Shown here one piece after another: positions 12,245 through 23,079 of a stretch of DNA of 64,000 bases. Every line of letters begins with the position of its first letter. The first letter of the stretch is position 1. Origin of the DNA: Bos javanicus (lineage: Eukaryota > Chordata > Mammalia > Artiodactyla > Bovidae); assembly GCF_032452875.1 (NCBI RefSeq), contig NC_083897.1, forward strand, positions 5,686,854 through 5,750,853, written 5' to 3'. The notes under the pieces are model-generated. The model worked only from the letters and a program-made list of their open reading frames with translations. It was not told the DNA's origin and made no database searches. A program made the translations under genes and the position numbers.

Positions 12245-12884
12245 CATTAATTTTTAAACACTACTTTTTATTTAGCTAAAAAACACAACATAAAATTTTG
12301 TAATCTAATCATTTCTAAGTTTATATAGTTCTGTTGTGTTAACATTGTCGTGCCACCAATCTCTAGAACATTTTCATTTTGCAAAACTGCAATTTTATAC
12401 CCATTAAACAATAATTACCCCTAGCCGCTGCCCCCTTGTCCTGCTGCTGCTGCTGCTAAATCACTTCAGTCGTGTCCGACTCTGTGTGGCCCCATAGACA
12501 GCAGCCCACCAGGCTCCCCCGTCCCTGGGATTCTCCAGGCAAGAACACTGGAGTGGGTTGCCATTTCCTTCTCCAGTGCATGAAAGTGAAAAGCGAAAGT
12601 GGAGTCGCTCAGTCGTGTCTGACTGCCCCCTTGTCCTAGCCCCTGGTAACCACCATTCTGTTTTCTATTTAAGTAGACGCCTTAAGATACCTCATATATG
12701 TAGAATCATATTGTATTTGTCTCTTTGTGACTGGTGTATTTCACTTAGAATGACATTTCAAAGTTCATGTTGTGACAGGATTTTCTTTCTTTAAGTTTGA
12801 ATAATATTCTGCTGAATATATGTACCACATTAAAAAAATCCATTTGTCCATTGATGGGCATCTGGGTTGCTTAATAAATTTTTA
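12245..12884 (-). repeat. L1M 3' region, antisense, split by a BOV-A2
   Basis: Matches the antisense 3' region of old L1s, for example 'accaccattctg' (12650), the 'tatttcacttagaatgac' block (12737) and the 'tccattgatgggcatctgggttgctt' area (12848-12873). Confidence 0.75.
12443..12623 (-). mobile_element. BOV-A2 SINE, 5'-truncated
   Basis: (GCT)n at the left, one full monomer and part of the second. Flanked by a perfect 14-bp target-site duplication, tgcccccttgtcct, at 12429-12442 and 12624-12637, a sign of a fairly recent insertion. Confidence 0.95.
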
Positions 12885-13228
12885 CACATATTTCATTTAC
12901 AAAAATAGTATTTTATAATGCACAATATATTGCATTTTGCTCTTTGAAATACAATATATAGGAAAAGAACTTTTCTTCACCAGGCCAGTGTATATATTAT
13001 CAGTCACTAAAGACTTACAGAATGTATCTATCAAATCTGTCAATTTAGACATCTGAAACCACTGGAGATGAAGAAGAGTGTATTTCAACCAAGCAGAATA
13101 GACCTGAGGACCTGGTATTCAAACAAATATGGATTTGTTCAGATTGTGATGAGGGTGGAATTTGCATGGGTAAAAATTAGAATTATGATGGGAAATACTC
13201 TTTCTGTCCATTGGTTTGGTGGTGGTAT
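12885..13228. other. Unassigned
   Basis: AT-rich; no supported feature. Confidence 0.4.
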
Positions 13229-13508
13229 TCAGTTGCTCAGTCGTGTCTGACTCTTTGTGACCCCATGAACTGCAGCACACCAGGCTTCCCTGTCCTTCAC
13301 CATCTCCCAGAGCTTGTTCAAACTCTTGTCCATTGAGTCGGTGATGCCATCCAACCATCTCATCCTCTGTCGTCCCCTTCTACTTTGAATCTTTCCCAGC
13401 ATCAGGGTCTTTTCTAATGGGTCAGCTCTTCGCATCAGGTGGTCAAAGCTTTGGAGCTTCAGCTTCGGCATCAGTCCTTCCAATGAATATTCAAGATTGA
13501 TTTCCATA
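13229..13508 (-). mobile_element. BovB LINE 3' fragment
   Basis: About 280 bp of the BovB 3' end in antisense, covering the last ~80 codons of the ORF2 frame (open on the minus strand at 13229-13507) and the short 3' end. 5'-truncated. Confidence 0.9.
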
Positions 13509-13789
13509 AAGGCCTATTTAAATTAAGGATCATTGTGAAGTGAATTCACACCACATCTCAGCCTACTTACTTTGTGTACATTGAGATAACTTTCTTCCTC
13601 AAAGCTTAATTTCCTCACATTTAAAAAAAGTTGGGGCAAAACCTACCCATTTTTTCAGCTTTGTGAGGGGGAATTTGTGATAATTTATTAGAAAATATAT
13701 TTAATACATAGCAAATTTCTTTCACAATTCAGATTAGCCACTAGCTTTTATTTACTGAAAGAGGATTTTTTGTTTCTTTTTTTCAAGAA

Positions 13790-14502
13790 AAATGTTATTG
13801 AGCAGTAATTTACATAAAGTGAACTGTATTTATTTAAAGGGTACAATGTGATGAGTTTTGGCATATTTATATACCTATGAAATAAGGACACTGAATGTTT
13901 CTATTACCTCAAAGAGTTCCTTTGTATGTCTTTACAATTCATCTTTCTCTTTACCCTTGCCCTCAGTATTGATCTCCTTTTTATCATTATAGATTAGTTT
14001 GCCTTTTTGAAGTTCTAATTTAATCTTATGATCTGTTCTTTTTTTGTCAGGCTCATTTTACTCAGTGTAATTAATGATCTTGAGGTTTATTGCTGTTGGT
14101 ATCAGTACTCATTCTGGTGTATTGCTGAGTAGTATTGCATTTCATTTATCCATTCACCCATTCATATACCTCTGGGATATTTCTAGTTTTTATGAATAAT
14201 GAATAAAGCTACCATGATCATGTATACACAAGTTTTGGACATAAGTTTTTTTTTGAGGGAGGGAGTATTTGGTGTTATCATGGTTTTAGTTTATATTCCC
14301 ATAATGATTAATGAGGTTGAACATTCATTGTGTTTATTGGGCATTTATATATCTTCTTTATGAAGTATCTTTTCATATATACTGCTCATTTTTCTATTGT
14401 TTGTCATTCTACCTATAAGAGTTCTTTATATATTCCAGATAAAAGTCATTTGGCTGATACATGAATTGCAAATATTTTCTACCAGTCTGTAGTTTGCTTT
14501 TT
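13790..14502 (-). repeat. L1M antisense fragment
   Basis: Long colinear match to the antisense L1M 3' region, e.g. 'gtattgctgagtagtattgc' (14118-14137), 'gttctttatatattcc' (14420) and 'accagtctgtagtttgc' (14481). Confidence 0.75.
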
Positions 14503-15229
14503 AAAATACTTTATTCATGAATTTTGATAATACGTATACTCAGTACAAGAAAACCCAAAGGACATGGTGTACATAGAGTACAAAATAAATTCTCCCCCTT
14601 CACCTGTCTCCTGGCTCCAGATTGGTCTATATGTCCAGCGATGGTCAGAGCAAGCATTGCATGAGTGTTTCTGCAGATGGATGTGGGCCATTATGAGGAA
14701 GACTTGGGTCTTGTACAATGGAGCTGTGTAGAGAGATGTGGAAATCTAAGCAGAAATAAGCAGGAGGCCTAGTGCCAGATGCTGAAAGGTTAAAGAAACA
14801 GTCTCAATTAGCAGTCTAAATTTCTGGTCCTAGACAGACCAGAGCTGCACCTGCTGGGTCATAGGAACAGCAGAAGAGATGGTACATTGAAGCAACCAGG
14901 AGATATGGTCCACTTTAATTATCTGCCAGGTTCTAGGTCCAGACTCAGAAGAGTACTGTGTTAAGTCAAGGAAGAACTATCCCTATCTGTATGTTAAGTG
15001 TCCCCACCTCTTTGACCTGGATAGAGCTTCTACAGTAAGGATGTAGGATAGAGCATGATTCAGGAGAAAACAGGCTAGCAGAAGGAGCTTCTACATTGCA
15101 AGCTCACATCTTGAGGTCGGAAGATTTCATTTAGGTAAAGTTAGGATTTTTCTACTATTATTGAGCTGAAAAGTCATAGGCCTATTGGAGCTTTTCTCCA
15201 TGAACAAGGAATGGTACTCTCATTGAATT
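14503..15229 (-). other. Unassigned segment with a minus-strand poly(A) signal
   Basis: About 720 bp wedged between two L1 fragments of opposite orientation. On the minus strand its 3' edge holds AATAAA (complement at 14510-14515) close to the junction, as a retroposed transcript or an LTR would. A 67-codon minus frame ends here (14515-14718), but the peptide is not recognised. Either an LTR or an antisense processed copy is possible. Confidence 0.35.
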
Positions 15230-16178
15230 AAATTTTATTGGGAAAACAGAACTGCCATATAATCCAGAAACTCCACTTTTGTTTAAATACAAAACTTGAA
15301 GGAAAATAAATCATTATCCTAAAGAGATATCTGCATAACTGTTCATTGAAGCATTATTTATAATAGCCAAGACACAAAAACAACCTAAGTGTCCATCAAT
15401 GGATCAGTGGGTAAAGACAATATGAGTAACACACTCAAACACACACAAATATTATTCAGCCATAAGAAGGAAGGAAATACTGCCATTTGTGACAACCTGG
15501 ATGGACCTTGAGGACATTGCGTGTGTGTGATAAGTTGCTTCAGTTGTGTGTGACTCTTTACAACCCTATGGACTATAGCCCACCAGGCTCCTCTGTCCAT
15601 GGGATTCTCCAGGCAATAATACTGGAGTGGGTTGCCACGCCCTCTTCCAGGACATCTACCTGACACAGGGATTGAACCCACGTCTCTTATGTCTCCTGCG
15701 TTGGCAGGCAGGTTCTTCTTTACCACTAGCTCCACCTGGGAAGCCCTGAGGGCATTATGCTAAGTGAAATAAGTCTGACAAAGACAAATACTCTATGATA
15801 TCACTTAAAAAATGTGGAATTAAAAAAAAACAAAAACTCATAGAAACAGAACATATTGGTAGTTGCCAGTGTTGTAGCGGGTAGGGGAAATTGGATGAAG
15901 ATGGTAAAAAGTTATAAACTTCCAGCTGTAAGATTAATAAATTGTTATGATGTAATGTAGAACATGATGATTATAGTTAAAAATACTATATTGTATAATT
16001 TGAAAGCTGCTAAGGCAGTTGTCATCATAAGAAAGCAAATTTATAATGGTGTGAAGTTGTGAAGTGATAGATGTTAACTTATTGTGGTAATCATTTTGTA
16101 ATACACACATAAATCAGATTGTACATCTAAAACTTATGCAGTGTTATATGCTATATCTCAATAAAACTGGAAAAAAAT
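15230..16178 (+). mobile_element. L1M 3' end, sense, split by a Bov-tA
   Basis: Matches the L1 3' region in sense ('agcattatttataatagcc' at 15350, 'tattattcagccataag' at 15450, resuming after the SINE with 'tgctaagtgaaataagtc'). Ends with AATAAA at 16160-16165 and a short A run. Confidence 0.85.
15519..15746 (-). mobile_element. Bov-tA SINE inside an L1
   Basis: Complete head-to-tail Bov-tA in antisense. Flanked by a 10-bp duplication with one mismatch (tgaggacatt at 15509-15518, tgagggcatt at 15747-15756). Removing one copy restores the L1 sequence. Confidence 0.92.
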
Positions 16179-16837
16179 AGAATTCATCTTTTCTTTTTTA
16201 GTTGTATGTAAACTAGTTAACCATAATAGGATTGTAGAAAAGCCTCAGTGGTTAAGTGTACTTCTTTCAAGAGGAGAAAAAAGCAGTATAGCTAGATGTG
16301 ATACTAGTGATGCTAATAGGAAAAATTGTAAGAGGTAACAGCCTGGGGTCTAGTTCTATTCTGGTTGTAACCAAAAACTGGTGAAAATTTGTCTCTGTCC
16401 TTTCTTTTAGAGATATAATTGACACATGGCTAGCTGTAGTGTGGACCCTAAACCAGGTACACATTATCTTCACTCTTACTTTAAATATGCTGGCAGCCTG
16501 GTTCATCTTGACCCACTTGGGATTGTAAAATAACATGATAATATATAACTGTGAACATTTCTATAGTTCTCAGAGTTTGTTTCGGGGTCATCGTCATGTC
16601 TACATACAACCTCTCAATCCTTTATTTTTTAAAACTAGTGTTTGTTGACTCTGAATGAGCAAAGAAGAAAATGAATCTACTTCATTTTACTCCTTTGTCC
16701 TTTTTCTCCCATCCTATTCTTCCTTCTCCCAATTATAGTTAGTTATATTGTTTTCTTGCTTGTTTAGCTTTATACTTTTAAATATGCCTATACATCTGAG
16801 TTATCAGTCTTAAATGATATCCTTTGGCTACCCACTT
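16179..16837. other. Unassigned
   Basis: No supported feature. The 89-codon minus frame at 16267-16536 is not recognised. Confidence 0.4.
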
Positions 16838-17286
16838 TAGTCAAAGCTATGATTTTTCCAGTAGTCATGTATGGATGTGAAAGTTGGACTGTGAAGAAAG
16901 CTGAGCACTGAAGAATTGATGTTTTTGAACAGTAGTGTTGGAGAAGACTCTTGAGAATTCCTTGGACTGCAAGGAGATCCAACCAGCCCATCCTAAAGAT
17001 CAGTCCTGGGTGTTCATTGGAAGGACTGATGCTAAAGCTGAACCTCCAATACTTTGGCCACCTGATGCAAAGAACTGACTCATTTGAAAAGACCCTGATG
17101 CTGGGAAAATTGAAGGTGAGAGGAGAAGGGGACGACAGAGGATGAGACATTGGATGGCATCACCGACTCGATGGACATGAGTTTGAGTAAACTCCGGGAG
17201 TTGGTGATAGACAGGGGGTCCTGGTGTGCTGCAGTCCATGGGGTCACAAAGAGTTGGACACGACAGAGCAACTGAACTGACTGAGC
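16838..17286 (+). mobile_element. BovB LINE 3' fragment
   Basis: About 450 bp covering the end of ORF2 and the 3' end, finishing in an AACTGA-type terminal repeat. The frame is interrupted by TGA at 16909-16911, at the codon where other BovB copies in this window also stop. Confidence 0.93.
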
Positions 17287-17289
17287 CAC

Positions 17290-18480
17290 TTTAAAATACG
17301 AAGACATTGATACACCTATATTAAGTCCTACCTTCTCTCTCCTTGCCTATCTGTATTTTTTAGTTATGTAGTCTTTGTGTTTTTATTTATAAGATTTCTG
17401 TTTTACTCTTTAACTGTAATTTCCAGGGTTATTTTAATCTTAGTCCTGTAGTTAAGTGGTTTCTGTCTTCAACGTTAATCCTTGTGCTAGATTCTCCATC
17501 TAACTTTTGAGTAGGCTGACATTTGTCCTCCAGCAGTTTTTTTTTCCAACGTGTGCCTACTGGAATGATATTCTTTCTGCAAATTCTTGTATAATCCAAA
17601 ACATTTGTTACTTTTGTTCATGAAAGACTATGTGACAGGATACGGAGAAGGCAATGGCACCCGACTCCAGTACTCTTGCCTGGGAAATCCCATGGATGGA
17701 GGAGCCTGGTAGGCTGTAGTCCATAGGGTCGCTAAGAGTCGGACATGACTGAGCAACTTCACTTTCACTTTTCACTTTCATGCATTGGAGAAGGAAATGG
17801 CAACCCACTCATGTTCTTGCCTGGAGAACCCCGGGGACGGGGGAGCCTGGTGGGCTGCCGTCTATGGGGTCGCACAGAGTCAGATAGGACTGAAGCGACT
17901 TAGCAGCAGCAGCAGCAGCATGTAGCAGGATATGGCTAACATTTGTTTTTTCTGAAGATTTTGTGGACAGACATTGCTTCACTTTCTTTCTTCTGGTGCT
18001 GAATGTTACCCTGGACACATCTGAGGCCAGCCTGATAAAATTCCTTATCAGTGTCCTTCTCATTTTTTGCCTAGATATGCAAAGGATTCTTTGTTCTTGA
18101 AATCTCATTATTTTACTAAGATATATTTTAGTGCTGATTGTTCTGTATCAATTTTTCTAGGATTGTGGTATGTTTTGTAAACCTATATATTTGAGTTTCT
18201 TGTTTCTGGGGAGATTTAAATATTTTCTAGTCCATTTTCTTAATGTTCCTCAGTTATTTTGGTTTGAATCTCCTTTGTCTTTTTATTTTGAATCCTGTTA
18301 AACTCTGTTCATTTCCATTTTTTAACCCTTTTTAATCCTGTATACCATATGTTTCTTACCAGCTGTTCATCAGTACTTATTCCCTTTTGTGTTAATTACA
18401 GTGTGGTTTTATTTTATTCTTCTTTGTCTTTTCCTAGTTTATCAGTAGAAAGTTTTGTTTTTATACATGAATGATTATAA
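17290..18480 (-). repeat. Old L1-like antisense sequence, probable
   Basis: T-rich sequence resembling antisense L1 (e.g. 18150-18290), interrupted by a BOV-A2. Family and exact limits uncertain. Confidence 0.35.
17644..17920 (+). mobile_element. BOV-A2 SINE, full dimer
   Basis: Both monomers and about six terminal AGC units. Imperfect 12-bp flanking duplication (tgtgacaggata at 17631-17642, tgtagcaggata at 17921-17932). Confidence 0.95.
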
Positions 18481-18544
18481 AATAATTTCTAGTTTATCAA
18501 TTTTTATTGAATAAATATTTCTTTGTCACCTCTACTCATTTTTA

Positions 18545-18748
18545 AAGTTATAATTAGATATCATTTCCTCTGGGAAACTTTCTCTGACCCCCTCAATTTC
18601 AGCCCTCAGTGCTTTCCTGATTATAGCACATCACACAGTTTTTAAAATTTGTTATTTGGAAACTAGAGTCTAAGCTTTGGGAAGTCAGGGACCGTGTTTA
18701 TTGTTCTTGTTCAGTGATGCATCCCCAGCATCTGGCCTGTAATAACCC
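18545..18748 (+). repeat. L2 LINE 3' fragment
   Basis: Matches the L2 3' part: 'ctctgggaaactttctctgacc' area at 18570, 'gggaagtcagggaccgtgttt' area at 18680 and 'catccccagcatctggcctg' area at 18719. Confidence 0.7.
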
Positions 18749-19054
18749 TGCCATTTATGCCCTGAATTGTCTGGAAAGGCTTCAAGATGAGGCTCATCAC
18801 CAGAAAGAATACAATCTTGTGAGTTGCTAATTATGAACATGCATTGAATTTTTAGTGTGATGCAAAACAGAATTCTGTACTTCTTCCCATTGTTCAGTGT
18901 ACAGTTCTGAGTTGCATGAGCATTCTAGGTGTCCATTGTTTTCCTAATGACCTTCCAGCTTCTCTCTGCTATCTTTTGACTTTCCCTAGTGTTCTAGCTC
19001 TTTCTCTACTAATCATAGCTATGGAGATTCATTTGAAAATTTTTTTCAGAGAAT

Positions 19055-19601
19055 TAAAACAAAAAATTTTTTAAATTTATTTATTTTAATTGGAGGCTAA
19101 TTACTTTACAATATTGTAGTGGTTTTTGCCATACATAGACATGACTCAGCCATGGGTGCACATGTGTTCCCCATCCAGAACCTCCCTCCCACTTCCCTCC
19201 TCATCCCATCCCCCAGGGTCATCTCAGTGCACCAGCCCTGAGCACCCTGTCTTATGCATGGAACCTGGACCGGCGATCTGCTTCACATATGATAATATAC
19301 ACATTTCAACGCTACCCTCTAAAATCATCCCACCCTTGGCTTCTGCCACAGAGTCCAAAAGACTCTTCTTTACATCTGTGTCTCTTTTGCTGTGTCACAT
19401 ATAGGGTCATCATTAACATCTTTCTAAATTCCGTATATATGCGTTAGTATACTGTATTGGTGTTTTTCTTTCTGACTTATCTCAGCCATTAAAAAGAATG
19501 CATTTAAATCAGTTCTAATATGAAACTGGAGCCTATTATACAGAGTGAAGCAAGTCAGAAAGAAAAACACCAATACAGTATACTAACACATGTATATGGA
19601 A
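19055..19601 (-). mobile_element. L1 3' end with inverted 5' part (twin-primed)
   Basis: 19055 to about 19480 is a ruminant L1 3' end in antisense (poly(T) at left). About 19483-19601 is L1 sequence in sense, from slightly further upstream in L1, overlapping the antisense part. The whole is flanked by a 12-bp duplication with one mismatch (ttttcagagaat at 19043-19054, ttttcagggaat at 19602-19613), so it is one insertion event. Confidence 0.9.
19429..19600. repeat. Inverted repeat made by the L1 inversion
   Basis: Arms 19429-19478 and 19552-19600, about 50 bp with three mismatches, separated by about 73 bp. The 34 bp nearest the loop pair perfectly. Confidence 0.93.
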
Positions 19602-19750
19602 TTTTCAGGGAATACTGAGGGTGATTTTTGTAGAAGAGTTGATTAAAGTTTTAATCTTTTAGTTTCTTCTGAGTGGTACAACCATGTGAGAAATATTTTT
19701 CTTACTAATACTGGTTGCAGTTTATTGGTTTCTTACTAATATTTGGTTGC

Positions 19751-19808
19751 AATATGCTGCAGTCCATGCGGTTACAAAGAGACATGACTGAGCGACTGAA
19801 TTGAACTG
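19751..19808 (+). mobile_element. Minimal BovB 3' insertion
   Basis: Only the last ~58 bp of BovB, ending gcgactgaattgaactg. Flanked by aatatttggttgc (19738-19750) and aatattggttgc (19809-19820). A third related copy of the motif lies at about 19706-19719, so the region also has a small local duplication. Confidence 0.75.
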
Positions 19809-19820
19809 AATATTGGTTGC

Positions 19821-20457
19821 TTATTATTTTGCTAAAATTGTCACTCGGGACTAAAGATGCTAATAAGAAAGAAGGTAGATAGGGTCGAGGGGTGAGAAAT
19901 CCTGCTCTGCTAATCTAGGAGGTGCTCAGTAAGCACTTCTTGAGTGAAAGAATGAGTAGTGTAACTAGACATGATGCCTGCAAGTTATACCTTGGCTTCA
20001 TGTAGCAGCCCTTGCACATTTAAGTAAATAGTTTTAACATTTTAGGCTTCTTTTTCCTTTTTCATACGCTTCTTGTATCATCACCATTGGCCTCTTCCAG
20101 TTACACTGTTGCTTCCTTAGTCACTTCGTTTTCAAGCTGTCCAGCAGGAAGCAGGGAAACAAACAACAGCAAAATGAAATGGACCGGGACTGAAAGACCT
20201 AACCGTTGGAGTGTCAGGCTGTGCTTACTAGCCCCAGACACACGTGAGCTGAAGCTAAACAAATAACAGTTCTTAGATTGACATTCAAGTCCTATAAACT
20301 AATCTGCAGCTCCCTAAATATTACCTTCGGTCTCTCCTATGTTTGTGCTTCTGTGAAAATTGGGCAGCTTGTTGAGAGCGGCTTTGTGTGGGGGACAGTG
20401 ATGGAGAAGCATTCAGACTTCTTGATCCTCTCTAGGTGTACTCTGGAGAGTCTTGTA
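19821..20457. other. Unassigned
   Basis: Single-copy-looking DNA, no supported gene. Confidence 0.4.
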
Positions 20458-20475
20458 GCTGCTGCTGCTGCTGCT
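20458..20475. repeat. (GCT)6 tract
   Basis: Six GCT units, separated by about 30 bp from the (GCT)n that begins the next BOV-A2. It may be a relic of another SINE tail. Confidence 0.9.
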
Positions 20476-20504
20476 CGAGCATGGTGTTTTAGTGGAATGC
20501 CTTC

Positions 20505-20716
20505 CTGCTGCTGCTGCTGCTTCAGTTGTGTCTGACTCTGTGCGACCCCATAGACGGCAGGCTCCCCCGTCCCTGGGATTCTCCAGGCAAGAACACTGGA
20601 GTGGGTTGCCATTTCCTTCTCCAATGCGTGAAAGTGAAAAGTGAAAGGGAAGTTGCTCAGTCGTGTCTGACCCTCAGCGACCCCATGGACTACAGCCTTC
20701 CCGGCTCCTCCATCTA
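20505..20716 (-). mobile_element. BOV-A2 SINE, 5'-truncated
   Basis: (GCT)n on the left, one monomer with a small deletion (the 'cccacca' segment is missing near 20560) and most of the second monomer. Confidence 0.93.
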
Positions 20717-20814
20717 GCTTCTCTAAATTCTACTATTTTTAGGATCTAGAACAAATCCTAGCATCTCCATGATGTCATCTGTGATTTCCTCAGTGTTCTT
20801 TTGGTTTCTGAACC

Positions 20815-21058
20815 TGACTGTCTGGATTCACATCCAAGCTTTTTCATTTTGAGAAGTGTGATCTTGGACAAGTTACTGAAGCTCTCTGTGCCTCAGTTTT
20901 CTCACCTATAAAGTGAGAATGATAATAATACTTACTTGAGCAAGTTGGCTGTTGTGAGGATTAAATGAGTTAATACAGGTAAAGCATTGTGAATACTACC
21001 GGGCAATAAGTATAGCACCTGCTCACTAATCAGAAGATATTATTGGTATTATTGTAAT
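20815..21058 (+). repeat. MIR SINE, nearly full length
   Basis: Colinear with MIR throughout: 'gatcttggacaagttactg' at 20862, 'cctcagttttctcacc' at 20891 and 'gaggattaaatgagttaat' at 20957. Plus strand. Confidence 0.88.
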
Positions 21059-21128
21059 ATGGCTTATAACATACACTTATTTTTTTTGTTTACGATTTTA
21101 TGGCTCCACTTGATCTACCTAAGTGGTG

Positions 21129-21250
21129 ATGTTTGGTCGCTCAGTCATGTCTGACTCTTTGCGATGCCATGGACTGTGGCCCACCAGACTTCTCTGTCCA
21201 TGGAAGTTTTTAGGCAAGATTACTGAAGTCGGGTGCCATTTCCTTCTCTG
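21129..21250 (-). mobile_element. Bov-A/Bov-tA SINE fragment
   Basis: One Bov-A tail unit in antisense without a recognisable tRNA head. TAAGTG occurs on both flanks. It separates two MIRs. Confidence 0.8.
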
Positions 21251-21261
21251 GTAAGTGATCT

Positions 21262-21522
21262 TGGGATAGTGTAATAGAGTGGAGAAAGTATGGAGCCTGC
21301 ATCCAGACTGCCTGAGTTTGAGTCCTAGCTCTGCTGCTTACTCACTCTATCTCTGATCTTGAACAAGTTACCTAAGCTTTGTGAATCTTGGTTTCCTCAG
21401 TGTATAATGAGGATAATCATACCAACCTACTGCAGATAATCTTTGTGGAGATTAAATGAGGTGATGCTTGTAGTGTACCAGGTATAGTAGATGCCTCCTA
21501 AATGGAAATGCTATTATTATAA
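21262..21522 (+). repeat. MIR SINE, nearly full length
   Basis: Second MIR in the same orientation, 'gcctgagtttgagtcctagc' at 21310, 'gttacctaagc' at 21368 and 'gagattaaatgaggtgatg' at 21449. Confidence 0.85.
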
Positions 21523-21777
21523 ATTTTAGCATCCATAGTGCCTAGGCCCATTTTAGGTACTCATTGTATGTTTTCTAAATGGTCTAAGAGTGAAATATTC
21601 TGATTTTTCAGGCATCTATCTTTTGTGTTATTTTGGAACAGAGTGAACAGAGAGAGATAACAGAGTATTTGAGCTCTTAAACTTAACTCCAAGTTCAGTA
21701 TGTTTCCTGCCTATTAAGCTCTATTGTTTTTTCTTGTGTTAGGTCTAATCATGATGACAATGAGGAGTAATAATAAG

Positions 21778-21865
21778 AGCAGCTACTGATAATTGATTTC
21801 TTACTATGTGCAGCATATTTGCTAAGTGCTTTACATAAATTGTCTGTAGTCTCATTTCCCCCACA
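21778..21865 (-). repeat. MIR fragment
   Basis: Reverse-complement MIR 3' end ('ttcttactatgtgcagca' block and 'aagtgctttacataaatt'). Confidence 0.6.
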
Positions 21866-21892
21866 TGCTGCATTTTCTCCCTAAGTAATATC

Positions 21893-22335
21893 ATCCATTA
21901 TCTTGTCTTCAAATACCATCTATACCACCGATGTGCTAACGACTCCCAAATTCCTCTTTCCTCCAGACCTCTTCTGAGTGCTAGATCTGTATATCTAACA
22001 TGAAAGTTTGAAATGGGCATTTGGATATTCCAGAGGCAACTAAAACCAAAAGGTTTCAAAATTGGACTGTGCCTCCTACAGGTTCTGTCACCTCATTCAC
22101 ATTCTGCTTTTCCCTCCGTGTATCTTGTTACTACATGGCACCACCAACTATTCAAGTGCATCCCACATTCAGAAACTCAGCAAATTCTGATATTTTTCTC
22201 CAAAATATATAATACATCTGTCTATTTCCTTGTTCAATATCACCATCATAGTAGAAGCTATTGTCATTTTCTCTGGAGATTATAATAGCGTTCTAACTGG
22301 TCTCATGTGTCACGTACTTGTTCCCTTTTGATCTG
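21893..22335 (+). repeat. L2 LINE, ORF2 remnant
   Basis: Matches the L2 reverse transcriptase region: the stretch at 21912-21950 corresponds to the L2 catalytic block (degraded 'aaataccat...tgctaacgactcccaaatt'), and the match continues to about 22310. Frame broken. Confidence 0.65.
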
Positions 22336-22339
22336 TATT

Positions 22340-22550
22340 TATGCCTTGGACAGCTCTTTTAGTTTTACTTTTTTAAATGAGACATGACATACATATAGTA
22401 ATATGTACAAAGTGCATTAGTCTCAGCTGTATAACTCAATGAATTTTAAATATGTATATACTCTTGTAACTATTCCCTAGATCAAAATGTACACTGTTTC
22501 CAGCACCTCAGAAAGCTTCTTTGAGCTTCCTTTTGAGGTAACTGCTATTC
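22340..22550 (-). repeat. L1M-like antisense fragment, probable
   Basis: Resembles the antisense L1M 3' region and interrupts the L2, which resumes briefly near 22550-22575. Confidence 0.45.
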
Positions 22551-22869
22551 TGCAGTCAGATTTCTAAAAGCAATCATTTGGGAGAAAGAAAGAAATATTG
22601 AACTCCAATTAATGATATGCATGGTGAAGTATTTAGGATGAAGTTTTCAAAGTATTGATGATTATAACTTACTTTGTAATGCATGTGAAAATAAGGTATA
22701 CTGGATACATTGAAGGATGACTAGGTGGATACACAGGTGATAAAGCAAGTCTAATAAATGTATTGTAGACTCCTAGTGGGTAGTATGGGGGTGCTTACTG
22801 TAAAAGGTTTTGAATTTCTGGGGTCATTTTGAAAATTTTCTTTATAAAATGCTGAAAAAGGAGGATGTT

Positions 22870-23068
22870 TTGCAAACATAAAAGCATCTTGTTGTAGTAC
22901 CTAAAACTCTTCAGTGGTTTTCAGTTGTACTTGATACAAAATGTATAATCTTTTATGTCTCCTAAAGAGTCCAACATTGCTCTTAACAGAGCTCTCCACC
23001 TTGTTCTTCCTCCACTCTAGCATCTCCATCACTATTCAAGACACAATTACCTTTTTCTATTTCCACCA
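22870..23068 (+). repeat. L2 LINE continuation
   Basis: Picks up L2 further downstream ('aactcttcagtggttttcag' block and the following codons), in the same orientation as 21893-22335. A BovB follows. Confidence 0.6.
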
Positions 23069-23079
23069 ATGTATAGTGT

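Noticed and set aside
20453..20535. Poly-alanine/poly-cysteine coding repeat or CRISPR-like array
   Set aside because: The GCT runs are SINE tails (BOV-A2) in antisense. No spacers of regular length and no coding context.
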